The position numbers and the translations under genes were made by a program. From NCBI RefSeq assembly GCF_030719295.1, contig NZ_CP120997.1, positions 7,078,001-7,142,000 of the forward strand: a stretch of DNA of 64,000 bases, written 5' to 3'. The DNA comes from Streptomyces sp. Mut1 (lineage in GTDB: Bacteria; Actinomycetota; Actinomycetes; Streptomycetales; Streptomycetaceae). Shown here in pieces: positions 25,049 to 33,785 of the stretch. Numbering within the stretch: the first letter of the stretch is position 1; every line of letters starts with the position of its first letter. Under the pieces are notes generated by a model that ran no database searches, had not been told where the DNA came from, and saw only the letters and a program-made list of their open reading frames with translations.

Positions 25049-26119
25049 TCACGCGATCCTCCCGAGGTCGGCCCGGTGCACGGGATGCCCGAACGGCTCG
25101 CCCCTCGCGTACCGCGCGAGTTCGTCCACGGCGAGCGCGCCGAGCCGCCCCACCTCGTTGCCCTGGGCGCCCGCCAGGTGCGGGGTCAGGAAGACGTTGG
25201 GCAGGTCCCACAGGGGGTGGCCGGGCGGCAGCGGCTCGGGCGATGTGACGTCGAGGACGGCGTCGAGCCGGCCGTCGACCAGATGACCGGTCAGCGCCTC
25301 GGTGTCCACGAGCGGGCCGCGCGCCGTGTTGACGAGCAGGGTTCCGGGGCGCATCAGGCTGAGCCGGCGCGCGTCGATCATGCCCCGGGTCTCGGGGGTG
25401 TCCGGGGCGTGGAGGCTCACCACGTCGCTGGTCGCCACGAGGGTGTCGAGGTCGACCGGGGTGACACCGAGGGCCGTTGCCTCGGCGGCGCTCAGATACG
25501 GGTCGTGCAGCAGCACCTCCGCGTCCAGGACCCGCAGCAGCTCGATCACCCGGCGCCCGATCCTGGACGCCCCGACCACGCCGACGGTCAGGCCGTGCGT
25601 GCCGAGCCAGGCGTGGCGGTCCAGGTCGGCGGCGGTGCGATGCGTGCGGCGGGCGCGGTAGAGGCCGGCCAGCGGGAACACCCGCTTCGCGCCCATGATG
25701 ATCGCGGCCAGCGTGAACTCGGCCACCGGCACCGCGTTGGCCGCGGCGGCCGACGAGACGACGATCCCGCGCTCGAAGGCGGCCGGGGACAGAAACGTTT
25801 TCACTGTGCCCGCCGCGTGGATGACCGCCCGCAGCCCGGGTGCCCGGTCCAGCAGCGCCGCGTCGACGGGCGGGCAGCCCCAGCCGGTCAGCAGCACCTC
25901 CGCCCCGGAGAGCGCGCGGAGCGCGGCCGGGGAGCCGAACTCGCTGATCACGGACGGGTCGAGGAGATCCGCGGTCTCCTCCAGCCGGGACCGGACGGCG
26001 GGTGGGAAGACGTCGTCCAGCAGCCCGGTGCTCATGACCAGGACCGTGCGCGGCCGCCTTCCGGGCGGGGCCGCTGCATCGGTGCCGGACCGAGCCGGCG
26101 CCTCTTCGGTGGTTCGCAC
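25049..26119 (-). CDS. D-isomer-specific 2-hydroxyacid dehydrogenase, paralogue 1
   Basis: 356 residues, GTG at 26119 with CCGGAGGCAGG before it. The NAD-binding part shows VGVVGASRIGRRVIELLRVLDAEVLLHDPY, followed by the substrate/catalytic residues Arg in VNTARGPLVD, Glu in TSPEPLPPGHPLW and His in LTPHLAGAQGNE. It reduces or oxidises a 2-keto/2-hydroxy acid with NAD(P). The N-terminal block VLLTGWGCPPVDAALLDRAPGLRAV is shared almost word for word with the gene at 59933, so they are paralogues. Beside an island that should release uronic-acid derivatives, a role in handling a keto acid sugar product is plausible. A strong promoter and a palindrome lie upstream. The substrate is not determined. 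Confidence 0.87.
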   Translation of the reverse strand: MRTTEEAPARSGTDAAAPPGRRPRTVLVMSTGLLDDVFPPAVRSRLEETADLLDPSVISEFGSPAALRALSGAEVLLTGWGCPPVDAALLDRAPGLRAVIHAAGTVKTFLSPAAFERGIVVSSAAAANAVPVAEFTLAAIIMGAKRVFPLAGLYRARRTHRTAADLDRHAWLGTHGLTVGVVGASRIGRRVIELLRVLDAEVLLHDPYLSAAEATALGVTPVDLDTLVATSDVVSLHAPDTPETRGMIDARRLSLMRPGTLLVNTARGPLVDTEALTGHLVDGRLDAVLDVTSPEPLPPGHPLWDLPNVFLTPHLAGAQGNEVGRLGALAVDELARYARGEPFGHPVHRADLGRIA

Positions 26120-26130
26120 CCTGCCTCCGG

Positions 26131-26148
26131 ATAGTAATCGCGTTCTAT
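26131..26148. promoter_or_regulatory. Palindrome in the leader of the 2-hydroxyacid dehydrogenase
   Basis: ATAGTAATCGCGTTCTAT is an imperfect palindrome (12 of 18 positions symmetrical) centred on CG, between the predicted transcription start and the GTG. Its GTAATCGCGTT core resembles the GTAAGCGGTT operator core of the same island, so it may be a third, weaker LacI site. Confidence 0.4.
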
Positions 26149-26160
26149 GGAATGACCGGC

Positions 26161-26190
26161 ACGCTAAGGAGGTCAGTGGCCGACCGTCAA
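26161..26190 (-). promoter_or_regulatory. Promoter of the 2-hydroxyacid dehydrogenase
   Basis: On the minus strand, TTGACG (26190-26185), an 18-base spacer and TAGCGT (26166-26161) fit the main vegetative sigma factor consensus well. The start of transcription would be near 26154, about 35 bases before the GTG. Confidence 0.6.
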
Positions 26191-26296
26191 GCTCGGTCGC
26201 TCACCAAATGTGCGGAACATGCGGCTTTTTGGGCATTCATTCGCCCGGAATTCCCGTGGAGACGCATCACATGACGAAGACATTCGCCCGGATCCC

Positions 26297-26326
26297 TTGA
26301 CGCTTGGGTTAACCGCTTACTAACTT
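26297..26326 (+). promoter_or_regulatory. Promoter with overlapping LacI-type operator, glycan importer operon
   Basis: TTGACG (26297-26302), an 18-base spacer and TAACTT (26321-26326) form a promoter. The spacer holds GTTAACCGCTTAC (26308-26320), a near-palindrome with central CG. Its AACCGCTTAC core recurs in front of the M60 gene. A repressor bound here would block RNA polymerase directly. Confidence 0.65.
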
Positions 26327-26375
26327 GCCGCCGCAGAAGGCTCACCACGCGCCACCCAGCCGAACAGGACGCACC

Positions 26376-27389
26376 ATGGCTGACACAGCACCCCCGCTGC
26401 CGCGCGGAAAGCGGCGAAAGCGGGGCGAAGAACCCGCCCCGCAAGCCGGCCCGGCCCTCGCCGCACCGCACCGGCTCACGCTCGGACAGCGCATCAAACG
26501 CGACCGGGTGATGCTGCTGCTCACCCTGCCCGGCCTGCTCTACTTCATCGTCTTCCACTACGTGCCGCTGCTCGGGTACGTGGTGGCGTTCCAGGACTAC
26601 CAGCCGTACCTCGGATACATGCACAGCGTGTGGGTGGGCTTCGCCAACTTCACCGCGGCGTTCAGCGAACCGGCCTTCTGGAGCGCGACGTTCAACACCC
26701 TGGAGATCGCCCTCGTCCAGTTGGTGTTCTTCTTCCCCATACCCATCGCCCTGGCCCTGCTGCTCAACAGCATCGCCAGCGACCGCATCCGGCGCTTCGT
26801 GCAGAGCGTCGTCTACCTGCCGCACTTCATCGGCTGGGTCATCATCGTCTCGATCTTCCAGCAGATCCTGGGCGGCGCCGGAGTGCTGCCCGACTTCCTG
26901 GGCGGCCTGGGACTGCCGCGCTACGACATGATGAGCGACCCCGACGCCTTCCCCTGGCTGCTCACCCTCCAGGTGGCCTGGAAGGACGCCGGCTGGGGCA
27001 CGATCATCATCCTCGCGGCCCTCCTCAACATCGACCGGCAGCAGTACGAGGCCGCCGCGATCGACGGGGCCGGACCCCGGCGCCGCCTGTGGCACGTCAC
27101 GCTGCCCGGCATCGCCCCCGTACTCATCCTGCTGCTCATCCTCAACCTCGGCCAGATCCTCTCCGTCGGCTTCGAGCAGATCCTGCTCCAGCGCGACGCG
27201 GTCGGACCGGACGCGGGCGAGGTGCTTGACACCTACGTCTACTACCACGGCATCAAGGACAACGACTGGGGCGTCGCCGCCGCCGTCGGACTCGTCAAGG
27301 CGGTCATCGGCACCGCACTCGTGCTGGGCGCCAACAAGTTCGCCCACCGACTCGGCCACGAAGGGGTGTACCGCGGTGCTGACCGCTGA
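26376..27389 (+). CDS. Sugar ABC transporter permease, LplB-type
   Basis: 337 residues from the ATG at 26376. A long basic N-terminus (residues 1-45) precedes about six membrane helices; the first begins VMLLLTLPGLLYFIVFHYVPLLGYVVAF. The cytoplasmic EAA loop is QYEAAAIDGAGPRRRLWHVTLPGIAP, the contact site for the ATPase. Family knowledge: this LplB/YteP group imports oligosaccharides, often lyase products, together with a YtcP/LplC-type permease and an unusually long binding protein, exactly the set found here. It is the first gene of the importer operon and overlaps the next gene by 14 bases. Confidence 0.9.
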   Translation: MADTAPPLPRGKRRKRGEEPAPQAGPALAAPHRLTLGQRIKRDRVMLLLTLPGLLYFIVFHYVPLLGYVVAFQDYQPYLGYMHSVWVGFANFTAAFSEPAFWSATFNTLEIALVQLVFFFPIPIALALLLNSIASDRIRRFVQSVVYLPHFIGWVIIVSIFQQILGGAGVLPDFLGGLGLPRYDMMSDPDAFPWLLTLQVAWKDAGWGTIIILAALLNIDRQQYEAAAIDGAGPRRRLWHVTLPGIAPVLILLLILNLGQILSVGFEQILLQRDAVGPDAGEVLDTYVYYHGIKDNDWGVAAAVGLVKAVIGTALVLGANKFAHRLGHEGVYRGADR

Positions 27390-28332
27390 GAAGACGCGCG
27401 CCACGGCCCGGACCACCGGACCCGCGCCCCGACCCGCCCCCCTGCGCACATCCGACGGCCGGCCGCCGTGGATGGAGCGCCCGACCCGGCTCGGTCAGAC
27501 CGCGAAGGCCGTCGCCGTCGTGGTCGTCGTGCTCGCCGTCGCCTACCCCCTGGTCGGCGTCATCGGGACGAGCTTCGCCTCGCAGACCGACATCATCAAG
27601 AGCTCCGGCCTCGTGCTGTGGCCCGACCACCCCACCCTCGACGCCTACCGCACGATCTTCACCGGCGGAGTCGTCACCCGGGCACTGATCGTCTCCGTCG
27701 GCATCACCGTGTTCGGGACCCTCGCCAGCCTGCTCGTCACCGTCGGCATGGCCTACGGACTCTCCCGCCGCGACGTGACCGGCTCCCGCTTCATCCTGAT
27801 GACGGCCCTGTTCACCATGCTGTTCAACGCCGGCATCATCCCGAACTTCCTCCTGGTCAAGGGACTGGGCCTGTACGACACCTACGCGGCGCTCGTCATG
27901 CCCACCCTGGTCAGCGCCTTCAACCTGGTCGTCCTGCGCTCCTTCTTCATGAACCTGCCGGAGGAGCTGTACGACGCCGCCAAGGTCGACGGAGCCGGCG
28001 ACTTCCGCATCCTGGTGCGCATCGTCCTGCCGCTGTCCAAGGCGGTCCTCGCCGTGATCAGCCTCTTCTACGCGGTGACGTACTGGAACGCCTTCTTCAA
28101 CTCGCTCCTGTACCTCAACGACTCCGACAAGTGGCCGCTGCCCATGGTGCTGCGGACCTATGTCCTCCAGGGCCAGAGCCTCAACGCGGCCTCGGCCGGC
28201 GAAGTGCTCGCCCCGCAGCAGGCCGTCCAGATGGCGGTCCTGGTGATCGCCGTCGTCCCGATCCTCTGCGTCTACCCCTTCCTCCAGCGCTACTTCACCA
28301 AGGGCGTGCTCACCGGCGCAGTCAAGGGCTGA
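27376..28332 (+). CDS. Sugar ABC transporter permease, LplC/YtcP-type
   Basis: 318 residues from a GTG at 27376, inside the end of the first permease gene. About six membrane helices, beginning AVAVVVVVLAVAYPLVGVIGTSF, with the EAA loop EELYDAAKVDGAGDFRILVRIVLPLSKAVLAVI. YtcP/LplC-type features include NAGIIPNFLLVKGLGLYDT and the NAFFNSLLYLND segment. It should pair with the preceding permease to form the channel. No ATP-binding gene is present in the operon. Confidence 0.9.
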   Translation: MLTAEKTRATARTTGPAPRPAPLRTSDGRPPWMERPTRLGQTAKAVAVVVVVLAVAYPLVGVIGTSFASQTDIIKSSGLVLWPDHPTLDAYRTIFTGGVVTRALIVSVGITVFGTLASLLVTVGMAYGLSRRDVTGSRFILMTALFTMLFNAGIIPNFLLVKGLGLYDTYAALVMPTLVSAFNLVVLRSFFMNLPEELYDAAKVDGAGDFRILVRIVLPLSKAVLAVISLFYAVTYWNAFFNSLLYLNDSDKWPLPMVLRTYVLQGQSLNAASAGEVLAPQQAVQMAVLVIAVVPILCVYPFLQRYFTKGVLTGAVKG

Positions 28333-28384
28333 GCGCAGCCACCGCCCCCCCACTCCTTCCTTTCCCTCTTCCAAGGAGATCCAG

Positions 28385-30058
28385 GTGCCGAGCCCCACCC
28401 CCATCAACCGCAGAGCGCTCTTCCGCCTGGGCGCCGGCGTCGGCCTCTCACTCGCCGCCGCCCCGCTGCTCGCCGCCTGCGGCGACGGCGGCACGACCGC
28501 GAAGGCAGAGGCCAAGAGCGCGTCCCTGCTCCCGAACAGCGCCATCCGCAACATCGGGCTCAACCCCGACCTCGAAGGCACCGCCGCCGGCGTCCCGCAG
28601 GGCTTCTTCAGCTACCCGGCCAAGCCGCTGCGGGCCACGAAGAACACCCCGCTCAAGGGCGCGAAGCCGATCAGCGCCACGATGGAGACGTTCTCACCGC
28701 CGCCGCCCTCGCGCGGCAAGAACGCCGCCTGGCGGGAGATCGAGAAGCTCCTCGGCGGCCAGGTGAACATCACGGCCGTGCCCGCCGACGACTACGGCAC
28801 CAAGTTCTCCACCATGGTCGCCAGCGACAGCCTGCCCGACCTCTTCATGTACCCGGAGAGCGGCGGTGTCGACAACAAGTCCGCCTTCCTCCAGACGAAG
28901 TGCGCCGACCTGACCCCGCACCTCGCCGGGGACGCGATCAAGGACTATCCCAACCTCGCCGCGATCCCCAAGGGCGCCTGGCAGGGCGCGATCTTCGGCG
29001 GCAAGCTCTACGGCATCCCCATCGCCCGCACCGGAACCGGCGGCGCCGGGGTCTACCGCCACGACCTCTTCGAGGAGGTCGGTGTCACCAGCCTGGACCA
29101 GATCACCGACCTCGACCGCTTCGTCGAGGTGTGCAAGGAGCTGACCCGCCCCAAGAAGGACCAGTACGCGATCATCGCGGGCGCCACCACCATGCTCGCG
29201 ATGTCGGCGGGCGCGCCCAGTTTCTGGCGGCTGGACGAGAAGACCGGCAAGTTCACCGCCGACCTGGAGACGCCCGAGTACCGCAAGGCGGTGGAGACGG
29301 CCCGCCTGCTGTACAAGGCCGGCTGCTACTACCCGGGCACCCTCCAGATGTCCGGGGCGCAGAAGGCCCAGTACACGGACATGTTCAAGAACGGCAAGGG
29401 CGCCTACGTGTACGACGGGATGCCCACGTATTTGGCGCCGGGCGTCGGCTACATCGCCGCGATGAAGGCGATCGACAAGAAGTACGACCCGCGCCCCTTC
29501 GTCCCGGTCGGCAGGGACGCCGTCGCCTGGATGGACAACGTCGCGCTCCAGAACACCCACATCAGCAAGGCGTCCGGGGACCGCGTCAAGGAGATCCTGG
29601 CCTTCGCCGACTTCGCGGCCTCGCCGTTCGGCAGTCTGGAGTACACCCTCATCAACTACGGCGTCGAAGGACGGGACTTCACCCGTGACGCCCAGGGCAA
29701 CCCGGCCCTGACCAAGCAGGGCACCCAGGACGTCACGGTGCCCTGGAAGTTCGCCGCGTCCGCGGTGCCGGCGATCTTCAGCGCCGACTCCGAGCAGGGC
29801 GTGCGCCACGTGCACGACACGTTCACCAGGATGATCCCGATGATGGTGGCGGACCCGACGCTCCAGTACTCCTCGCCCACCTGGGACTCCAAGGGCTCGG
29901 GCAGCCTCGGCACGCTCAAGGGCGACGCCCTCAAGGACATCATCTCCGGCCGCAAGCCCATGTCCGCCTACGACCAGCTGGTCAAGGACTACCTGGCCAA
30001 GGGCGGCGAGAAGGCTCGCGGTGAGTTCGAGGAAGCCTTCCAGAAGGGGAAGAAGTGA
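28385..30058 (+). CDS. Lipoprotein sugar-binding protein of the importer (long SBP)
   Basis: 557 residues from a GTG at 28385 with CAAGGAGATC before it. The N-terminus has twin arginines (NRRALFRLGAGVGLSLAAAP) and a lipobox LLAAC, so it is exported and lipid-anchored. The length, about 100 residues more than usual maltose-type binding proteins, and the pattern EKLLGGQVNITAVPADDYGTKFSTMVASDSLPDLFMYP, match the LipO/Smon0123-like class that binds lyase-derived oligosaccharides. The stop overlaps the GTG of the following aminopeptidase gene (GTGA). Ligand is inferred to be a product of the PL8 lyase or the beta-helix enzyme. Confidence 0.88.
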   Translation: MPSPTPINRRALFRLGAGVGLSLAAAPLLAACGDGGTTAKAEAKSASLLPNSAIRNIGLNPDLEGTAAGVPQGFFSYPAKPLRATKNTPLKGAKPISATMETFSPPPPSRGKNAAWREIEKLLGGQVNITAVPADDYGTKFSTMVASDSLPDLFMYPESGGVDNKSAFLQTKCADLTPHLAGDAIKDYPNLAAIPKGAWQGAIFGGKLYGIPIARTGTGGAGVYRHDLFEEVGVTSLDQITDLDRFVEVCKELTRPKKDQYAIIAGATTMLAMSAGAPSFWRLDEKTGKFTADLETPEYRKAVETARLLYKAGCYYPGTLQMSGAQKAQYTDMFKNGKGAYVYDGMPTYLAPGVGYIAAMKAIDKKYDPRPFVPVGRDAVAWMDNVALQNTHISKASGDRVKEILAFADFAASPFGSLEYTLINYGVEGRDFTRDAQGNPALTKQGTQDVTVPWKFAASAVPAIFSADSEQGVRHVHDTFTRMIPMMVADPTLQYSSPTWDSKGSGSLGTLKGDALKDIISGRKPMSAYDQLVKDYLAKGGEKARGEFEEAFQKGKK

Positions 30059-31521
30059 CGACAAGACGCTCGGTCCTCGCACTCGGCGGTGCCACCGTGG
30101 CGGCAGCGGCCGCCGTACCCGCCCTCGGCACCCCGGCCCTGGCACGGCCGCACCCATTCGCCCCGGAGCCCGGCTCCGACGGAGTCGGCGACCCCCTGTT
30201 CCCCACGCTCGGCAACGGCGGCTACCAGGTCACCCACTACGACCTGACCTTTGACTTCACCCCGGTGACGTACGACTTCACCGGAACCGTGAAGATCAGC
30301 GCGAAGGCCACCCAGGACCTCTCCGCCTTCAACCTCGACACCGACGGCCACACCATCGACTCCGTCACCGTCGCCGGCCGCCCCGCCCGCTGGGAACTGA
30401 CGTCCGGCCAGAGCGGCCAGGAGCTGACGGTCACCCCCGCCCGTCCCCTCCGCGACCACCAGGCGTTCACGGTCGAGATCCGCTACCGGGGCAACGGCAA
30501 GGCGCCCCGGCTCGGTCTCACCGGCTGGAACTTCGGCAGCGACGGCGGCTTCGCTTCGGCCGCCCAGTCCTCCCGCGCCGACACCTTCCTGCCCTGCAAC
30601 GACACCCCGTCCGACAAGGCGACGTGGACCTTCCACATCAGCGCCCCCAAGGGCTTCGTCGCCACCGCCAACGGCGAACTCACCCACCGCACCCCGCGCG
30701 CCGACGGCTCCACCGTCTGGCACTTCGCCCTCCGCGAGCGCATGGCCACCGAACTCATCGGCATCGCCGTCGTCAAGGGCACCTACCTGTACGGCAGCAG
30801 CCACCGCGGCCTGCCCCTGCGCCACATCGTCCCGCAGGGCCAGGAGGACACCTACGCCCCGGTCGTCGCCCGCACCGCCGACCATCTGGCCTGGCTGGAG
30901 GCGAAGTTCGGCCGCTACCCGTTCTCCGTGTACGGGCTGCACATCTACGACGGCTACACCGACGCCCTGGAGAACCAGACCCTCTCGCTCTTCGCCACCA
31001 GCTGGTTCAAGCCCAACGCCCAGGGGCAGCCCGGCTACGAGACCACCATGGTCCACGAACTCGTCCACCAGTGGTTCGGCGACTCCGTCACCCCGCACGA
31101 CTGGCAGCAGGCCTGGCTCAACGAAGGCCCCGCCGTGTACTACGCGGGACTGTACGGCGAGGAGCGCGGCTGGTCCGTACTCGCCGACAAGATGAAGGCC
31201 ACCTACGAGAAGCTCGACGCCGTCCGCGCCGCCGACGGCCCGCCCGGACGGCCGGACGCGCTCGGCGGCACCAACATCTACGACGGCGGCGCCCTCGTCC
31301 TGTACGCCCTGAACCTGCGGATCGGCGGGCGCGCCTTCGACAAGGTCATGCGCGAGTGGGTGAAGCGCTACAAGGACTCCACCTACACCACCGAGGCCTT
31401 CATCCGTCACACCGTGCATGTCACACGTGACATGTCACTCGACGGGTTCCTGCGCGACTGGCTCTTCGGGGCCGTGAACCCGCCCATGCCCGGCCACCCC
31501 GACTGGAAGGCCACCGCGTGA
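30055..31521 (+). CDS. Secreted M1-family metallopeptidase
   Basis: 488 residues from a GTG at 30055 overlapping the binding-protein stop. A Tat signal (TTRRSVLALGGATVAAAAAV) is followed by the M1 beta-saddle and the thermolysin-like domain with HELVHQW (334-340) and NEGPAVYY (from 356), giving the zinc ligands. The exopeptidase loop reads DALENQTLS in place of the usual GAMEN. It lacks the large C-terminal domain of full aminopeptidase N, like short secreted Streptomyces M1 enzymes. Its location inside a sugar-import operon is odd and suggests that peptides and glycans are freed together from a glycoprotein. Confidence 0.88.
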   Translation: MTTRRSVLALGGATVAAAAAVPALGTPALARPHPFAPEPGSDGVGDPLFPTLGNGGYQVTHYDLTFDFTPVTYDFTGTVKISAKATQDLSAFNLDTDGHTIDSVTVAGRPARWELTSGQSGQELTVTPARPLRDHQAFTVEIRYRGNGKAPRLGLTGWNFGSDGGFASAAQSSRADTFLPCNDTPSDKATWTFHISAPKGFVATANGELTHRTPRADGSTVWHFALRERMATELIGIAVVKGTYLYGSSHRGLPLRHIVPQGQEDTYAPVVARTADHLAWLEAKFGRYPFSVYGLHIYDGYTDALENQTLSLFATSWFKPNAQGQPGYETTMVHELVHQWFGDSVTPHDWQQAWLNEGPAVYYAGLYGEERGWSVLADKMKATYEKLDAVRAADGPPGRPDALGGTNIYDGGALVLYALNLRIGGRAFDKVMREWVKRYKDSTYTTEAFIRHTVHVTRDMSLDGFLRDWLFGAVNPPMPGHPDWKATA

Positions 31522-33710
31522 ACCGCCCCCCGAACGTCGTACGCGCCACCGCCGCCACCGCGGTCTTCCTGGCCGCCCTTCTCGCCGCCCCCGCCGCCGG
31601 GGCCGCCCCCGGGGCCCGCACCCTGTACGCCGCCCCCGACGGCCGGGGCACCTCCTGCACCGCCGCCCGCCCCTGCACCCCCGAGGGCGCCCGCGACCTG
31701 GCCCGCACCGAGACCCGGCGGGCCGTCCGCGTACTCCTGAAGGACGGCACCTACCGGCTCGACGCGCCCCTGAAGCTCGGCGCCGCGGACTCCGGCACCA
31801 CCTGGGCCGCGGCCCCCGGCGCCCACCCCGTCCTCTCCGGCGGCCAGGACATCACCGGCTGGCGGAAGAACACCGACGGCACCTGGAGCGCGGCCGTCCC
31901 CGCCGGCACCACCCCGCGCCAGCTCTTCGTCGACGGCCGGCGCGCGACCCGCGCCCGTGGCGACGCCTGCCCCGCGAGCACCTGCGACGCCACCGCCACC
32001 GGCATGACCGGCGCCACCGCGACCGGCATCGACCACTGGCAGCGACCCACCGACGCCGAAGCCGTCATCCGCGTCCGGTGGCGCAACTACCACTGCCGGA
32101 TCGCGGACGTCAGCGGCGACACCCTCACCTTCGCCCAGCCCTGCTGGACCAACTCCGCGAGCGGCACCGACCGCACCGGCCCCGCGTGGGACTCCACGGC
32201 CGTCGACTCCACCCGCTACAGCGGCGTCGCCTTCTTCGAGAACGCGCCCGAACTCCTCGACCAGCCCGGTGAGTTCGTCTGGGACTCGGCCGGCCGCACC
32301 GTCACCTACCTGCCGCGCCGGGGCGAGAACATGCGCCACGCGCGCGCCGTGACCCCGCACACCGAACAGCTGCTCGTCATCGACGGCGGTCACGACATCA
32401 CCGTCAGCTCCATCGGCTTCGCCTACGCGGCCTACCGGCAGCCCGACACCGACGAGGGCTACGCGGGCATGCAGGCCGGTCTCACCCTGACCGGAGCCAC
32501 CGGCCCCGTCGACCACGCGGGCCGCTACTACACCAAGCCCGCCGCCGCGGTCACCGTACGCGGCGGCCGGCGGGTGACCATCGACACCGGCCGGTTCACC
32601 CACCTCGGCGGCGCCGGAGCGATCCTGGAAGCCGGCACGAAGGACAGCGCGCTGACCCGCTCGACGTTCACCGACCTCTCCTCGGGCGCGGTGTACGTCG
32701 GTGACACCGAGCCGATGCCCGAAGCCCCGCTCGCCGGGGAGCGCAACACCGTCGCGTACAACACCATCAGCCGCACCGGCGTCGAGTACACCGACGCGGT
32801 CGGCATCTGGGCCGGTTACGAGGCGGAGCTGACCGTCGACCACAACAGCCTGGACCACCTCCCGTACTCCGCGATCTCCGTCGGCTGGGGCTGGAACCAG
32901 CCCGAGGCGCAGAAGTCCGTGCTCCGCGACAACAAGGTGACGGACAACCGCATCACCGACGTCATGGAGGTCGCGCGCCGGCAGCACGACGGCGGCGCCA
33001 TCTACACCCAGGGCGCACAGCCCGGCACGGTCCTGAGCGGCAACTACATCAACCGCTCCGCGTACGGCAACACCGAGCGCGACGGCAACGGCATCTACCT
33101 GGACGAACAGTCCTCGCACATCACCGTCGAGAAGAACGTCATCACCCGCATCGGCTACAAGTGGGTCTCCAACTGGGCGGACTACGGCATCGAGAACACC
33201 GCGCGCGGCAACTGGACCGACACCGCCGCCCCCGAACTCGGCGGGACGGGCTCCGTCATGACGGGCAACCACACCGGTCTCGACCGGCTCCCGGCGGCGG
33301 CCCTCGCCGTCGCGGCCCGGGCCGGCGCGCACGGCGGCCCGGTCGAACAACTGCGCACCGACCTGGCCCGCAAGGGCACGGCCACCCAGTCCTCCACCGA
33401 CGGCACGGCCGCGGCCGGTCTCGCCCTGGACGCCGACACCAACACCGACACCGCGACCCTCTCCGAGGACGGCGCCTGGTGGCAGGTGGACCTCGGAGCC
33501 GTACGCCGCATCCGGCAGGTCGAGGTCTGGAACGACGCCTCCTCCACCACCGCCGACTTCGACATCGTCACCGACGACGCCACCGTCCACGTCAGCGGCA
33601 AGGCGCTGCGCCCCACCGTCGTGAACCTGGACAGCCGGACCCGCACGGTGAGGATCGTGACGTCCGGCACGGGCCGGGTCGCGCTGTCCCAGGTGCTCGT
33701 CCACCCCTGA
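31518..33710 (+). CDS. Secreted right-handed beta-helix protein, GH141-like, with C-terminal lectin-like domain
   Basis: 730 residues from a GTG at 31518 overlapping the previous stop (GTGA). A Sec signal (AVFLAALLAAPAAGAAPG) precedes LYAAPDGRGTSC and VLLKDGTYRLDAPLKL, then PVLSGGQDITGW and RQLFVDGRRATRARG; this order is what I know from GH141-type enzymes (fucosidase/xylanase) and relatives. The middle is a parallel beta-helix with repeated short Asn-rich turns (NTISRTG, NKVTDNRITD, NVITRIG). The last ~120 residues (QSSTDGTAAAGLALD...WWQVDLGAVRRIRQVEVWND) form an F5/8-type galactose-binding domain. A polysaccharide hydrolase or lyase is likely; the bond cut is not known. A 16-base-pair terminator follows. 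Confidence 0.8.
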   Translation: MNRPPNVVRATAATAVFLAALLAAPAAGAAPGARTLYAAPDGRGTSCTAARPCTPEGARDLARTETRRAVRVLLKDGTYRLDAPLKLGAADSGTTWAAAPGAHPVLSGGQDITGWRKNTDGTWSAAVPAGTTPRQLFVDGRRATRARGDACPASTCDATATGMTGATATGIDHWQRPTDAEAVIRVRWRNYHCRIADVSGDTLTFAQPCWTNSASGTDRTGPAWDSTAVDSTRYSGVAFFENAPELLDQPGEFVWDSAGRTVTYLPRRGENMRHARAVTPHTEQLLVIDGGHDITVSSIGFAYAAYRQPDTDEGYAGMQAGLTLTGATGPVDHAGRYYTKPAAAVTVRGGRRVTIDTGRFTHLGGAGAILEAGTKDSALTRSTFTDLSSGAVYVGDTEPMPEAPLAGERNTVAYNTISRTGVEYTDAVGIWAGYEAELTVDHNSLDHLPYSAISVGWGWNQPEAQKSVLRDNKVTDNRITDVMEVARRQHDGGAIYTQGAQPGTVLSGNYINRSAYGNTERDGNGIYLDEQSSHITVEKNVITRIGYKWVSNWADYGIENTARGNWTDTAAPELGGTGSVMTGNHTGLDRLPAAALAVAARAGAHGGPVEQLRTDLARKGTATQSSTDGTAAAGLALDADTNTDTATLSEDGAWWQVDLGAVRRIRQVEVWNDASSTTADFDIVTDDATVHVSGKALRPTVVNLDSRTRTVRIVTSGTGRVALSQVLVHP

Positions 33711-33734
33711 CACCCGCCGCCCAGCAGCCGTACA

Positions 33735-33770
33735 CCTGCCGCGCCCGGTCCGACGACCGGGCGCGGCAGG
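33735..33770. terminator. Strong bidirectional terminator
   Basis: CCTGCCGCGCCCGGTC pairs perfectly (16 base pairs) with 33755-33770 around the loop CGAC. It sits between convergent genes, 24 bases after the beta-helix gene and 15 bases before the TetR gene's stop on the other strand. Confidence 0.9.
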
Positions 33771-33785
33771 CGCGTCGCGGACGGC

